Translations under genes and position numbers: made by a program
The notes under the pieces: generated by a model
What the model was told of the DNA's origin: nothing
Seen by the model: the letters and a program-made list of their open reading frames with translations, nothing else
The model's database searches: none
Part shown: piece by piece, positions 1 to 7,275 of the stretch
Layout of the letters: each line of letters begins with the position of its first letter
Numbering within the stretch: position 1 is the first letter of the stretch
DNA from: an uncultured Erythrobacter sp.
Lineage (GTDB): Bacteria > Pseudomonadota > Alphaproteobacteria > Sphingomonadales > Sphingomonadaceae
Assembly: GCA_947503155.1 (NCBI GenBank)
Contig: CANNCL010000001.1
Coordinates: forward strand, 1,116,001 to 1,180,000
Reading direction: 5' to 3'
Length of the DNA: 64,000 nt

Positions 1-832
1 CATCCACGACCCGGCGCAGGCGTTCATCAAGATTAGGCCCAGCGATATAGACGAACAGGGCGCGCAAAAACGGGTTAGACTTAGGCAACAGGTCAAGCGC
101 TTCGGTGCGGGTGAATGTGTCCAGCGTCTCGTCATGCAGGCGCGCGGCAAACAGGCCGTAAGCAATCGTCTCGGCATAGATATCCGCGAAATCCGCCACG
201 GTGATATCGCTGATTAGATTGGCTTTGAATGCCTCATACTGGCCGATCAGGTCGGTTGCGGTGGCACCATCTCCCTTGGCCTTCATATCGGCCACCAGAG
301 CGTTACCCATAATCTCTTTTATCAGCGCAGCCTTGCCCGCCATCAGCTCTGCCAATCGCTTGGATGAGGTAACGCTTAGCGGGGTGATGCTGGCGAAGTC
401 GATTAGCCGGGCTTGCAGCCGTGCGAAGGATTCTGGCCGCGCGGGTATTGTCGGGATCAAGTCGGCAATGGTGATGAAATCCACCGCCACGCCTTCCACA
501 ATGAATTCGAAGTCGAATCCATTGGTGTAGATCAGATTGGGCAGGCCTTTGCGGTAACGGTCTTTCTGCCCCTTGCTGTAATCACCCGCCGCGAATTTCT
601 TAATGTCTTTGCCAATGTCCTTGGCCTCACACCAACCAATCGCGACATCGCCGCGCTGGAATACGAAATCAGGCGCGCCAACATCGGTAATGTGTTTGGG
701 TTCATTGATGACTGTTAGGGCAGGATCGATAGAACCAAACAGCTTAGCAAGCGCGGGACGGAAACTGTGTTCCGTGGTCTGGCCACTGGCGTAAAGCGTC
801 TTAATCTCGGCTAGATATCCCGCAACGTCCAT
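1..832 (-). CDS. Type ISP-like restriction-modification enzyme, N-terminal part
   Basis: This is the N-terminal 277 residues of a large protein cut by the left edge. The ATG at 832 follows an AAGGGG ribosome site. Residues 53-75 hold a PD-(D/E)XK nuclease pattern, with D55 in a GAPD motif and E69-x-K71 in CEAKDIG. The EAKDIG stretch followed by a tract ending in LPNLIYTNGFDF is characteristic of the N-terminal nuclease of the single-chain 'type ISP restriction/modification enzyme' group. Residues near 240-270 (AYGLFAARLHD and PFLRALFVYIAGPNLDERL) match the helical linker that precedes the N6-adenine methylase domain in that group. The methylase and target-recognition parts would lie outside the window. 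The protein would cleave and methylate DNA and forms part of the outer element's cargo. Whether the gene is intact cannot be seen. Confidence 0.7.
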   Translation of the reverse strand, partial: MDVAGYLAEIKTLYASGQTTEHSFRPALAKLFGSIDPALTVINEPKHITDVGAPDFVFQRGDVAIGWCEAKDIGKDIKKFAAGDYSKGQKDRYRKGLPNLIYTNGFDFEFIVEGVAVDFITIADLIPTIPARPESFARLQARLIDFASITPLSVTSSKRLAELMAGKAALIKEIMGNALVADMKAKGDGATATDLIGQYEAFKANLISDITVADFADIYAETIAYGLFAARLHDETLDTFTRTEALDLLPKSNPFLRALFVYIAGPNLDERLRRVVD

Positions 833-1084
833 GATCGCCCCTTAATTAGTGTTAGGCAGACGCTAGTGCAGCCGCGACCAGCCGCCAATTATTTTCCTAA
901 ATCATTAGGCAAATTCGGTGTTTTGACACCTTGGGGAACGCCAGCACACATGGCAGTTCTTTTGATATTTCGGACTATTTTATCAAAGCCGCTGCGCGCG
1001 CGGGCGAGAAACTGTATTTGCAATATAGGCAAGGATTGCAACCGGTTTCCGGTTTGAAGGCCTTGGAGATTGCGGCACCCCCTA

Positions 1085-1750
1085 TCAGCTTTGACTGACA
1101 GCCGCTCTCTTGCCGATTACACGGCATTGCTGCCCCCATTGCTTATGCTCCCAGCCCGTTAAGCCCAGTGGCCCTTCAAGCGCCTCTGGAGCGCATTTGA
1201 GCATGTAGTGCAGCTTTCCGTTTAGAGCCGCCTCATATGCGCCGGAATTGACCAGCGTGGTGTATGCCGATGCGAGCCTTTGCGATTGAACGGCACCAGC
1301 CACGTATTGACCTTTGAGCAGGCTTTTCATCCATCGAAGTGGCATTGGCCTGAACAAGAGATCAAGCTCAGCTGGGACGTGCAAGAGGATATGCGCGTGC
1401 TGGCCAAAGGTTGCCCCATGCTCCTGCACCCATACCCATGGCATCGGATGGCCATGCAGTCTGACCCAGTTTCGCGCTTTGGCGATAAACCGGCCTGTCA
1501 TCTGCACGCTCAATTCAGCATCCACGCCAGCCTTGCCCCATGCCAACGTCACGAATCGATTGAGGAACAAACCTTCGGAACAGCAATTGTGACTTCGCCG
1601 CAAAATCTGTTGGCATTGAGGTTCGGATAGCCGCCAGCTCACCCTATCCGCACAATTACGCGCGCCGCCTCGTTTCAGCGTTACTGGAGGCAAAGGAACC
1701 GCCCTATAATAGGCGGATCGCGTCGCTGCCAAACAAGTGTCTGAAATCAA
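1085..1750 (-). CDS. Possible HUH (rolling-circle Rep-like) protein
   Basis: The 221-aa product is not clearly recognised. Residues 67-125 read like the core of a replication-initiator endonuclease: a FVTLAWG strand, a helical FIAKARNWVRLHG segment, a WVWVQEHG strand and a GQHAHILLHVP strand. The last contains an H118-A-H120 pair, resembling an HUH metal-binding motif, and Y182 in HYMLK could be the nicking tyrosine. These are pattern impressions, not a domain match. There is no early ATG: the open frame begins at a TTG at 1750, and any start before residue 84 is uncertain. The gene sits between the restriction gene and the AlpA/integrase pair, where mobilisable islands often carry replication functions. 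A degenerate fragment is an alternative. Confidence 0.45.
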   Translation of the reverse strand: MISDTCLAATRSAYYRAVPLPPVTLKRGGARNCADRVSWRLSEPQCQQILRRSHNCCSEGLFLNRFVTLAWGKAGVDAELSVQMTGRFIAKARNWVRLHGHPMPWVWVQEHGATFGQHAHILLHVPAELDLLFRPMPLRWMKSLLKGQYVAGAVQSQRLASAYTTLVNSGAYEAALNGKLHYMLKCAPEALEGPLGLTGWEHKQWGQQCRVIGKRAAVSQS

Positions 1751-1972
1751 GAGGTATCGTTGATTTCAGATGGCACATTGGGGCGCAATCCGCTGCAAGT
1801 TTCAAAGGAACAGTGAGGCACATCGCCCCACCAGAACGCAAGATTGAAAAGGGCGGCTAAACCAATCGGTCCGCCGCCCCAATCTGCCAGACCGTCACAC
1901 ATTTTGTGTGGACGCCCCTCTCATCCTTTGGCAGTAAAGCAGCATCCAAACGCGATAGAGCTTTCGGATACG

Positions 1973-2005
1973 AGCGCTGATAAGGTCACTAGCCTTATCG
2001 GCGCT
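1973..2005. terminator. Strong hairpin downstream of AlpA-like gene
   Basis: A 13-bp stem (one T-G pair) with a 7-base loop starts with AGCGCTGATAAGG and ends with CCTTATCGGCGCT. It lies just past the stop codon of the minus-strand AlpA-like gene. The plus strand after the stem is T-rich (CTTGCTTTTC), so termination in either direction is possible. Confidence 0.5.
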
Positions 2006-2025
2006 CTTGCTTTTCTGCCTAGGTT

Positions 2026-2208
2026 TCAGTCGTTCGCCGCATCGCAAGCTAGGCTTTGATACCAAGCCATGGCATCTTCGCGCCGGATACGAACCGCCCG
2101 TCCAATTTTGACGTGGGGAACATCTCCACTGTCGCGCAAGCGGTATGCAGTTGAACGGCTGATGCTGAATTCGTCACAGAAGTTCTTGATTGTTAGTAAT
2201 GCTGCCAT
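2026..2208 (-). CDS. AlpA-family excisionase/HTH regulator
   Basis: This is a 60-aa MerR/AlpA-like winged-helix protein. Residues 5-50 form the classic pattern: LLTIKNFCDEFSISRSTAYRL is the HTH, and VPHVKIGRAVRIRREDAMAWY is the wing and final helix. AlpA-type proteins bind phage or island att DNA and either activate the integrase gene or act as excisionase. Its position 211 bases downstream of a P4-type integrase on the same strand fits that role. The ATG at 2208 gives the full domain, and the length is normal for the family. The specific target is an inference. Confidence 0.85.
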   Translation of the reverse strand: MAALLTIKNFCDEFSISRSTAYRLRDSGDVPHVKIGRAVRIRREDAMAWYQSLACDAAND

Positions 2209-2418
2209 TGTGTGCAGTGTCCAGAAACGCCCAATTGGGCTGGGGTCTTAGGGCAACAAGAACAGCAAAGCGTTCCCACACTGTTCTCATAACGCCCCGA
2301 AGCACCTTGAGCGTTTGCCAGCGCTAATCAAGATAAGTTTGGGGAAGAAATTTCTACTAAATGTGGGACACGCTGTGGATAACGGGGACGATTAGAAAAG
2401 AATCGTGATTCGAGACGC

Positions 2419-3642
2419 TTAAATGGTATTTTCGGCGCGGATTTGCACAACTTCTCCACCCGCTTTTATCTGGTCCAGATAGTCGCTCCACCATTGCGCC
2501 ATGGACACCCGTTCTGCCCAATGCTCTCCGCGTGCATAGGCTCCGCGTGTTGCATCGCTATGGCCGTGGGCAAGTGCCCGTTCGATTGCATCAGCGTGCC
2601 ATTTGCCGCTTTCGTTCAGCAGCGTGGAAGCTGTGGATCGCAGGCCATGGGCTGTAACCTCATCTTTGGTAAAGCCCATGCGCCGAAAAGCAGCGTTCAG
2701 GGTGTTTTCACTCATTGGACGTTGGCGAGTATGCTCAGCGGGGAATACGAAACCCTTTGACCCTGTAAGCGCGCGCAATTCTACCAGAATGCCCATAACC
2801 TGATTGGAGAGAGGGACGGCGTGCGGCCTGCGCGACTTCATCCTCTCCGCTGGGATACGCCAGACCCGCTCTGCTAAGTCGAATTGCTCCCACTCGGCAT
2901 GGCGAAGTTCACCGGGCCTCACAAAAACATGAGGCGCCATCTGCAAAGCAAGCTTGCTCACTGGTCCGCCCGTATAGCCATCAATTGCCCGCAGGAGTTC
3001 GCCAAGTTTCGCAGGCTCAAGAATGGCCGCGTAATGCCGTGCTTTTTTCGTAATCAACGCACCGCTCAGTAGGGTGGCCGGATCACTTTTGGAGCGTCCG
3101 GTCGCAACCGCATATCGGAAAACTCGACTGGCAAAACTGCGTGTCTTTTTCGCGCTCTCGTAATTTCCCTTCGCCTCAAGCTTCTTCAAGGCGGCAAGCA
3201 AAAGCTGAGGATCGACTTCACTAATCGGCATGGTGCCAATTGCTGGCTTAAGATGGGAGAGAAACCAGTTTGCTTTCGCCAAGGTTGAAGGCGCTTTTCC
3301 CTCTCGCTTCATTTTGTCGATGTATTCCGATGCGATATGCTCGAAACTGTCATTGGCGCTAATCTTCGCAGCTGCCTTTTGCCGTTTGCGATCTATCGCG
3401 GGGTCTTGGCCATCATCCACCTTAGACCGGGCTTCATCGCGCCGCTTGCGCGCCTCTGACAGCTTGATTTCGGGATATGCCCCCAGTGCCAGCCGCTTTT
3501 CTTTGCCAGCGATGCGGTACTTGAAGCGCCACAGCTTTGATCCGTTTGGAAAAACTTCAACATACAGACCCTTAGCATCGGCGCGCTTGAAGGGTTTGGC
3601 CATCGGCTTGAAGCCACGGATTGCTACATCTGTAAGAGCCAT
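2419..3642 (-). CDS. P4-type tyrosine integrase (outer element)
   Basis: This 407-aa tyrosine recombinase is expected to integrate and excise the outer element at the tRNA-Leu end. Residues 1-90 are the DUF4102 arm-binding domain (MALTDVAIRGFKP, then LYVEVFPNGSKLWRFKYR and LALGAYPEIKLSEARKRR). Residues 95-190 are the SAM-like core-binding domain. The catalytic domain shows R242 in VRPGELR, H332-x-x-R335 in HGLR, H359 or H361 in AHGHS, and the nucleophile Y369 in GAYARGEH. All catalytic positions are present, so the enzyme looks active. The gene starts 178 bases from the att copy at 3820-3838 and reads away from it, the standard P4/CP4-57 arrangement. It differs clearly from the second integrase at 11622-13034. 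Confidence 0.95.
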   Translation of the reverse strand: MALTDVAIRGFKPMAKPFKRADAKGLYVEVFPNGSKLWRFKYRIAGKEKRLALGAYPEIKLSEARKRRDEARSKVDDGQDPAIDRKRQKAAAKISANDSFEHIASEYIDKMKREGKAPSTLAKANWFLSHLKPAIGTMPISEVDPQLLLAALKKLEAKGNYESAKKTRSFASRVFRYAVATGRSKSDPATLLSGALITKKARHYAAILEPAKLGELLRAIDGYTGGPVSKLALQMAPHVFVRPGELRHAEWEQFDLAERVWRIPAERMKSRRPHAVPLSNQVMGILVELRALTGSKGFVFPAEHTRQRPMSENTLNAAFRRMGFTKDEVTAHGLRSTASTLLNESGKWHADAIERALAHGHSDATRGAYARGEHWAERVSMAQWWSDYLDQIKAGGEVVQIRAENTI

Positions 3643-3819
3643 TTTGGGGCATCACCTTTTCAAAGGTCGCCTGCAAATACAATTATGCCCCCAGCCATGC
3701 CCCCAAATTTGGTGGGTTCCCCAGAAACAATCGAACGCGCCCAGCGACAATAGAGGTCGGTAAATGGCAGAAAACCGCCGCTTTGTCGATACATTGGGGG
3801 GTGTTGAGAAACAGATAAA

Positions 3820-3838
3820 TGGTGCCCAGAAGAGGACT
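3820..3838 (+). repeat. att copy: tRNA-Leu 3'-end direct repeat
   Basis: The 19 bases TGGTGCCCAGAAGAGGACT are identical to 13126-13144, which form the 3' end (CCA, acceptor and T-arm) of the minus-strand tRNA-Leu. Identity stops exactly at both sides of the 19-mer, as expected for an integrase core site. The copy lies between the outer element's integrase and the inner element's PIN gene, so it is the junction of two tandem elements. Confidence 0.85.
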
Positions 3839-3943
3839 GGTCCTCGTCGCCAAAAATCCGCAGAAAACCGTGGGTTTACAAACAGTCGCTGTAACAGTTG
3901 TATTGGACGATTGTAACAGTTTACGCAATGGCAGTTTCAATTC

Positions 3944-3962
3944 GAGTCCTTGTTAAGGACTC
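3944..3962. terminator. Hairpin at the end of the PIN gene
   Basis: A perfect 8-bp stem with a 3-base loop (GAGTCCTT, GTT, AAGGACTC) touches the stop codon of the minus-strand PIN gene. There is no T-run, so factor-independent termination is uncertain. The rest of 3643-3960 holds the att copy and short repeats (GTAACAGTT at 3891 and 3913; GCAGAAAACCG at 3767 and 3860) and no convincing gene. Confidence 0.4.
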
Positions 3963-5172
3963 ATATTTCAGTGGGCATCGCTTCTGCAGCCGCGGCAGCC
4001 TCATCATCCAATGCAGCTTGTTCCTGCTCTTCGAGCCAATTGTCGTATTCCGCTTCAGCTGAATAATCGATCTCAATGCTTCCGAAGTCTACGGTAATGG
4101 ACTTGTCGACGAGCTCGGCTCTGAAAATTTCTAGATTCTCTAACGGGCCATCCAGATCGCCGACTAGAGTGATCAAGACATAGATGTCTTTTTCAAACTC
4201 CACTTCATTGGTAGCTGAGCCCATCGAAATGTAATCTTTGTCAATTCCATCCTTGACCAACAGACTGAAGCTAGCCTCGGCATTGAGAGAAATGCTCAGT
4301 CCCACTTGAGCAACAATCTCGTCGTTGCCGAGCCTTACAATCTTAAGATCATAATCACCTGGCTCACCCATCGGAGTAAAGTCCGACATGGACAATTCAT
4401 GCTCGTCCATTTCAAAGGTGAAAAAGCTCTCACCATCTGCGACCAGAGCCAAGGCCGAGATTGAATCCGAGAGCTCTCGCTCGAGTTGCTCATTCAACTC
4501 TGGGTGGATGCCATTCGCAATAGACCCGAGGAAGCTCGAGAACTTCTGAACAGCGTTTTCGGTATGGGTTTGAACGGTGGACAGCGCGGTTCCCAAGTCG
4601 ACCTCAACGTCGATGTATTCGCTATCATCGGCGAACGATTTCCAACCCTTGTCAGCAGAGACCGCAAGAATTTTCTTGCCGCTGGCTTTGGCCCACGCCT
4701 CAAGCGCCAGCAGGGCAGCCGCGTCTGGGAACTCCGCCTTCTTAGCACCTGCCTCCTCAAACGGCGGCTTCACATTGAAGTACAACTTGAGGACATCAGA
4801 GGCGGTAACAGTGTCAGAAAGTACGATTACAGCCCCTGTAGACAAGAGGAAGCTCTCTAGGCGGCCCTTTACCGCTTCCGTCGGCTCCGCAAGTTTTTCG
4901 ATTTCCGCAGAGAGCAATTCCGTGGATGGGCCATCGGCTAACTTCGCATTGATCGCCTTTCTGACAGCTGTTATTGCACCATCCCGCGCCTTCTTTGTTG
5001 CATTATTTAAATGCTTACGCATCTCCCAAATTACAACATCAGTAATTACGAACGAAATTGGCGCGTCCTTGAACTGAAAGAGTTCAGCCAACAGTCCACC
5101 TTCTAAATCGAGTCCAGATTGAATCGCTATATTAGTGTCAATTGTAATTGCATCATAAGGCATATCGCCCAT
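3961..5172 (-). CDS. PIN-domain protein (DUF4935-like) with long C-terminal extension
   Basis: In this 403-aa protein the first ~200 residues look like a PIN ribonuclease domain. D12 lies in the opening strand (ITIDTNIAI), E50 in VIWEMRKH, D150 in EFPDAAALLALEAW, and D174 in LAVSADKGW, which together give the acidic metal-binding set. DUF4935-type PIN proteins share this longer layout and the SADKGW ending. Residues ~200-403 are acidic, rich in beta-strand-like segments and end in a Glu/Ala tail (EEQEQAALDDEAAAAAEA); their function is not recognised. No antitoxin-sized gene is adjacent, so a simple VapBC pair is unlikely. A stand-alone nuclease in a defence role is the best inference. It is the first gene inside the inner element and reads toward the att site. 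Confidence 0.75.
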   Translation of the reverse strand: MGDMPYDAITIDTNIAIQSGLDLEGGLLAELFQFKDAPISFVITDVVIWEMRKHLNNATKKARDGAITAVRKAINAKLADGPSTELLSAEIEKLAEPTEAVKGRLESFLLSTGAVIVLSDTVTASDVLKLYFNVKPPFEEAGAKKAEFPDAAALLALEAWAKASGKKILAVSADKGWKSFADDSEYIDVEVDLGTALSTVQTHTENAVQKFSSFLGSIANGIHPELNEQLERELSDSISALALVADGESFFTFEMDEHELSMSDFTPMGEPGDYDLKIVRLGNDEIVAQVGLSISLNAEASFSLLVKDGIDKDYISMGSATNEVEFEKDIYVLITLVGDLDGPLENLEIFRAELVDKSITVDFGSIEIDYSAEAEYDNWLEEQEQAALDDEAAAAAEAMPTEI

Positions 5173-5525
5173 CTAACACGAAGAATCCGTGCCGGGAAGT
5201 AAACTCTGATGGGAGTTGTTTAACCTACTACAACCGCACTATAGGACCTGGAATTGACATAGAATCTCGAGCCCCCTCCTCTAACAGACTTTTTAAGGGT
5301 TTACCCCCACCCCCCTTTTTGTGGCTGGGACGCCCAGCCCGAATGAGCACGCGAAAATTCTCTTGGCCTAGCTGTCGGGCAAGATAGGAATACCCAGACA
5401 CCGCTGTAAACCGCAGAAATCGTAGGGTTTTAACGGAGGGCAATACAGTGACTATTGCCCACCATTGTAGTTGTTCATAACAGCTACTGTCTTGACCGCA
5501 CTACAGTGTTAGGCAAACTGGTCGA
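5173..5525. other. Divergent intergenic region with inverted repeat
   Basis: This region of about 350 bases separates the divergent PIN and zinc-ribbon genes and holds no credible coding frame. At 5438-5460 there is a perfect 8-bp inverted repeat with a 7-base spacer (GGGCAATA and TATTGCCC), which could be an operator or a leader hairpin. ACCGCACTA recurs near 5231 and 5496. No clear promoter could be assigned. Confidence 0.4.
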
Positions 5526-6326
5526 ATGCCCACCGAACATTTTTTAGAGACCTTCCCGCTCTACCGGCGCCTCTCGTGCACTATCCCCGCGACGTTGGAC
5601 GATGTCCCTAAGCCTCAAATCAATATGAAGTGTGGGACTTGCGGAGATCGCCGCACCTTCGTGATGACGAACGAGTATTGGCATGGCAAATCGCATAGCA
5701 ACTTTCCTTCAAGCGGAGAAAGTGTTGCTGCAAAATATGATTGTGTCTCATGCGGCAATTTTACCAGATGGTTCTACCTCATTTTCGACGATGACAGGTC
5801 TGGTGTCCGGAAAGTTGGTCAGTTTCCATCTTGGTCGATAAAGCCCGACCAAGACATCTCGAAGATGCTCGGTTCCCATAAGGACTACCTATCTAAAGGG
5901 CTGATTTGTGAATCGCAGTCATACGGCATTGGTGCATTTTCTTACTATCGGAGGATCGTAGAGGAGGTAATAGATAACCTCTTAGACGACATTGAAAGTT
6001 TGATTTCAGAAGGTGAACGAGGCTCTTACAGCGCCGCGCTAGCCGAAGTGAAAGAAACGCGCGTAGCAGCTGAAAAAATTGAATTGGTAAAGGACCTTCT
6101 TCCGTCAGTTCTCAGGCCAAACGGGATGAACCCCCTTGCGCTGCTGCACAGTATCCTGAGCGAAGGCCTGCATTCACAGACAGATGAGCAATGCCTCGAA
6201 CTTGCGGTGGAAGTCCGCGAAATATTGACCTTCTTAGCTTCTCAAGTTGCGGCGGCAAGCAACGCATCGCGTGCATTTAGCGTACGAATGCGCTCCCTTT
6301 TGGATAAAAAGGCGAAATCCGACTAG
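5526..6326 (+). CDS. Zinc-ribbon protein with DUF4145-like helical domain
   Basis: The 266-aa protein is not firmly recognised. It begins with a four-cysteine ribbon (C36-x2-C39 and C73-x2-C76) that should bind zinc. Residues ~130-155 (SYGIGAFSYYRRIVEEVIDNLL) resemble the signature helix of DUF4145-like domains, in which a conserved arginine follows two aromatic residues. That domain is found in restriction enzymes and other defence proteins. The remaining C-terminal part is helical. It is transcribed alone, divergent from the PIN gene. Ribosome-site support for the ATG at 5526 is weak; the next in-frame ATG (residue 34) would still keep the ribbon. A role in sensing or binding nucleic acid is an inference. 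Confidence 0.6.
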   Translation: MPTEHFLETFPLYRRLSCTIPATLDDVPKPQINMKCGTCGDRRTFVMTNEYWHGKSHSNFPSSGESVAAKYDCVSCGNFTRWFYLIFDDDRSGVRKVGQFPSWSIKPDQDISKMLGSHKDYLSKGLICESQSYGIGAFSYYRRIVEEVIDNLLDDIESLISEGERGSYSAALAEVKETRVAAEKIELVKDLLPSVLRPNGMNPLALLHSILSEGLHSQTDEQCLELAVEVREILTFLASQVAAASNASRAFSVRMRSLLDKKAKSD

Positions 6327-6517
6327 CTCGTATTCACAGTTATAGCGGCCTGAAAATGGGCTGCTTGCGCGAGCGTAGGCCTCTAACCCTATTTGTACGG
6401 ACTGTCCCCCATACCCCCCTGGCTGCACGCGCGGAAAAGAAGCTTCTAGCATTTGCTGCACGTTCAACAGTCAGCACCTTCGCCGGAGAACGCCTGACAT
6501 CACAGGACAGCGGTAGC

Positions 6518-6620
6518 GGCTCATAAGTTGTAAGTTGGTGGCTAGGCTCAAAACATAGCTTGACTTGCTTATTGAGCTAGGCATATGAGCCGCGTCACTA
6601 GCAACCCTAACTTGTGAGCC
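6518..6620. promoter_or_regulatory. Nested dyad, probable serine-recombinase site
   Basis: GGCTCA occurs at 6518-6523 and 6545-6550, and its complement TGAGCC occurs at 6586-6591 and 6615-6620. The outer and inner pairs share nearly the same centre (about 6568-6569). The outer arms extend further (GGCTCATAAGTT against AACTTGTGAGCC), and GCTAGGC is also repeated at 6541 and 6576. Spacing of 27-29 bases between motifs is typical of resolvase subsites. The array sits immediately upstream of the recombinase gene and overlaps its possible GTG start, so it may serve for recombination and for autoregulation. Confidence 0.5.
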
Positions 6621-6625
6621 ATTCT

Positions 6626-7210
6626 ATGTCACACCAACTTGCTTACTACCGCGTATCCACCGCAGATCAGTCCATCGAAGCTCAGCGCAGCGCGATGGGT
6701 GGTCCCTTCGATCAGGAGTTCATTGACGAAGGAGTGAGCGGGGGCGTGATGGCAGCCAATCGACCCGGCTTCGCTGCCATGCTCGACAAGGTCCGCAAGG
6801 GGGACACTGTGCATGTCTATGCCGTGGACCGGCTGGGGCGCGATGCGCTCGATGTGCAAAGCACTGTGCGCCGTTTAATTGATAGCGGGGTGATGGTGGA
6901 TGTTCACGGCATTGGACCGATTGGCAGAGGGGTTGGCGAGCTAATCTTGGCGGTACTGGCTCAGGTAGCTGAGATGGAGCGCCGCCGCATAGCCGAGCGA
7001 ACTGAGGCCGGACGCAACGCCGCTAGGGCTTCGCTCAAGGCAACAGGCAAAACGCACCGTGGTAAGGAGAGCCTAGGCCGCCCCTTCGCCGCCGATGCGC
7101 AAATAGTCGCAGCGTGGCGAAACGAAAACATAGCCAGCATCAGAGCGACTGCCTCACACTTTGGTATCTCGCCAGCGACCGTCAAACGATACTGCAAGCC
7201 GGAGAAATGA
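6626..7210 (+). CDS. Serine recombinase (resolvase/invertase family)
   Basis: The 194-aa product is a small serine recombinase. The nucleophile is S11 in YYRVSTADQS. The family signature continues with QEFIDEGVSGG, then RPGFAAMLDKVRKGDTVHVYAVDRLGRD and the long E-helix ending in AEMERRRIAERTEAGR. The C-terminal ~45 residues form an HTH (IRATASHFGISPATVKRYCK). The catalytic serine and conserved arginines are present, so it appears active. An upstream in-frame GTG at 6614 is possible, but it would overlap the dyad motif; the ATG at 6626 is preferred. It lies just before the restriction-methylation gene. It could resolve or invert DNA within the island, although no invertible segment flanking a coding gene is apparent here. 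Confidence 0.9.
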   Translation: MSHQLAYYRVSTADQSIEAQRSAMGGPFDQEFIDEGVSGGVMAANRPGFAAMLDKVRKGDTVHVYAVDRLGRDALDVQSTVRRLIDSGVMVDVHGIGPIGRGVGELILAVLAQVAEMERRRIAERTEAGRNAARASLKATGKTHRGKESLGRPFAADAQIVAAWRNENIASIRATASHFGISPATVKRYCKPEK

Positions 7211-7275
7211 CTGGCGATGCCCCTCCTTTTTAAATTGAATCTTTATCTGTTCGCACCGCGCGCTAAGACATTCAC

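Larger units (their letters stand above)
1..3838. mobile_element. Outer integrative element (right end only)
   Basis: This is the right-hand end of an integrative element that continues beyond the left edge of the window. Its boundary is the 19-base tRNA-Leu 3'-end copy at 3820-3838. Just inside lies a P4-type integrase reading leftward, then an AlpA-type regulator, a possible Rep-like protein and a restriction-methylation gene. An integrase adjacent to an att copy with cargo behind it is the usual layout of tRNA-targeted genomic islands. The left att site is not visible, so the size is unknown. Confidence 0.7.

Noticed and set aside
201..794. Several plus-strand open frames at the left edge
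   Set aside because: They lie antisense to the restriction enzyme on the minus strand, which has clear nuclease and linker motifs.
1844..2059. 71-residue plus-strand open frame
   Set aside because: It covers the strong hairpin at 1973-2005, overlaps the AlpA-like gene end and has no recognisable features.
3683..3940. 85-residue minus-strand open frame across the att copy
   Set aside because: It spans the element junction and tRNA fragment, has no protein-family features, and would be created only by integration.
5148..5443. Short open frames in the gap between the PIN and zinc-ribbon genes
   Set aside because: They overlap homopolymer C/T tracts and an inverted repeat and show no protein-like composition.
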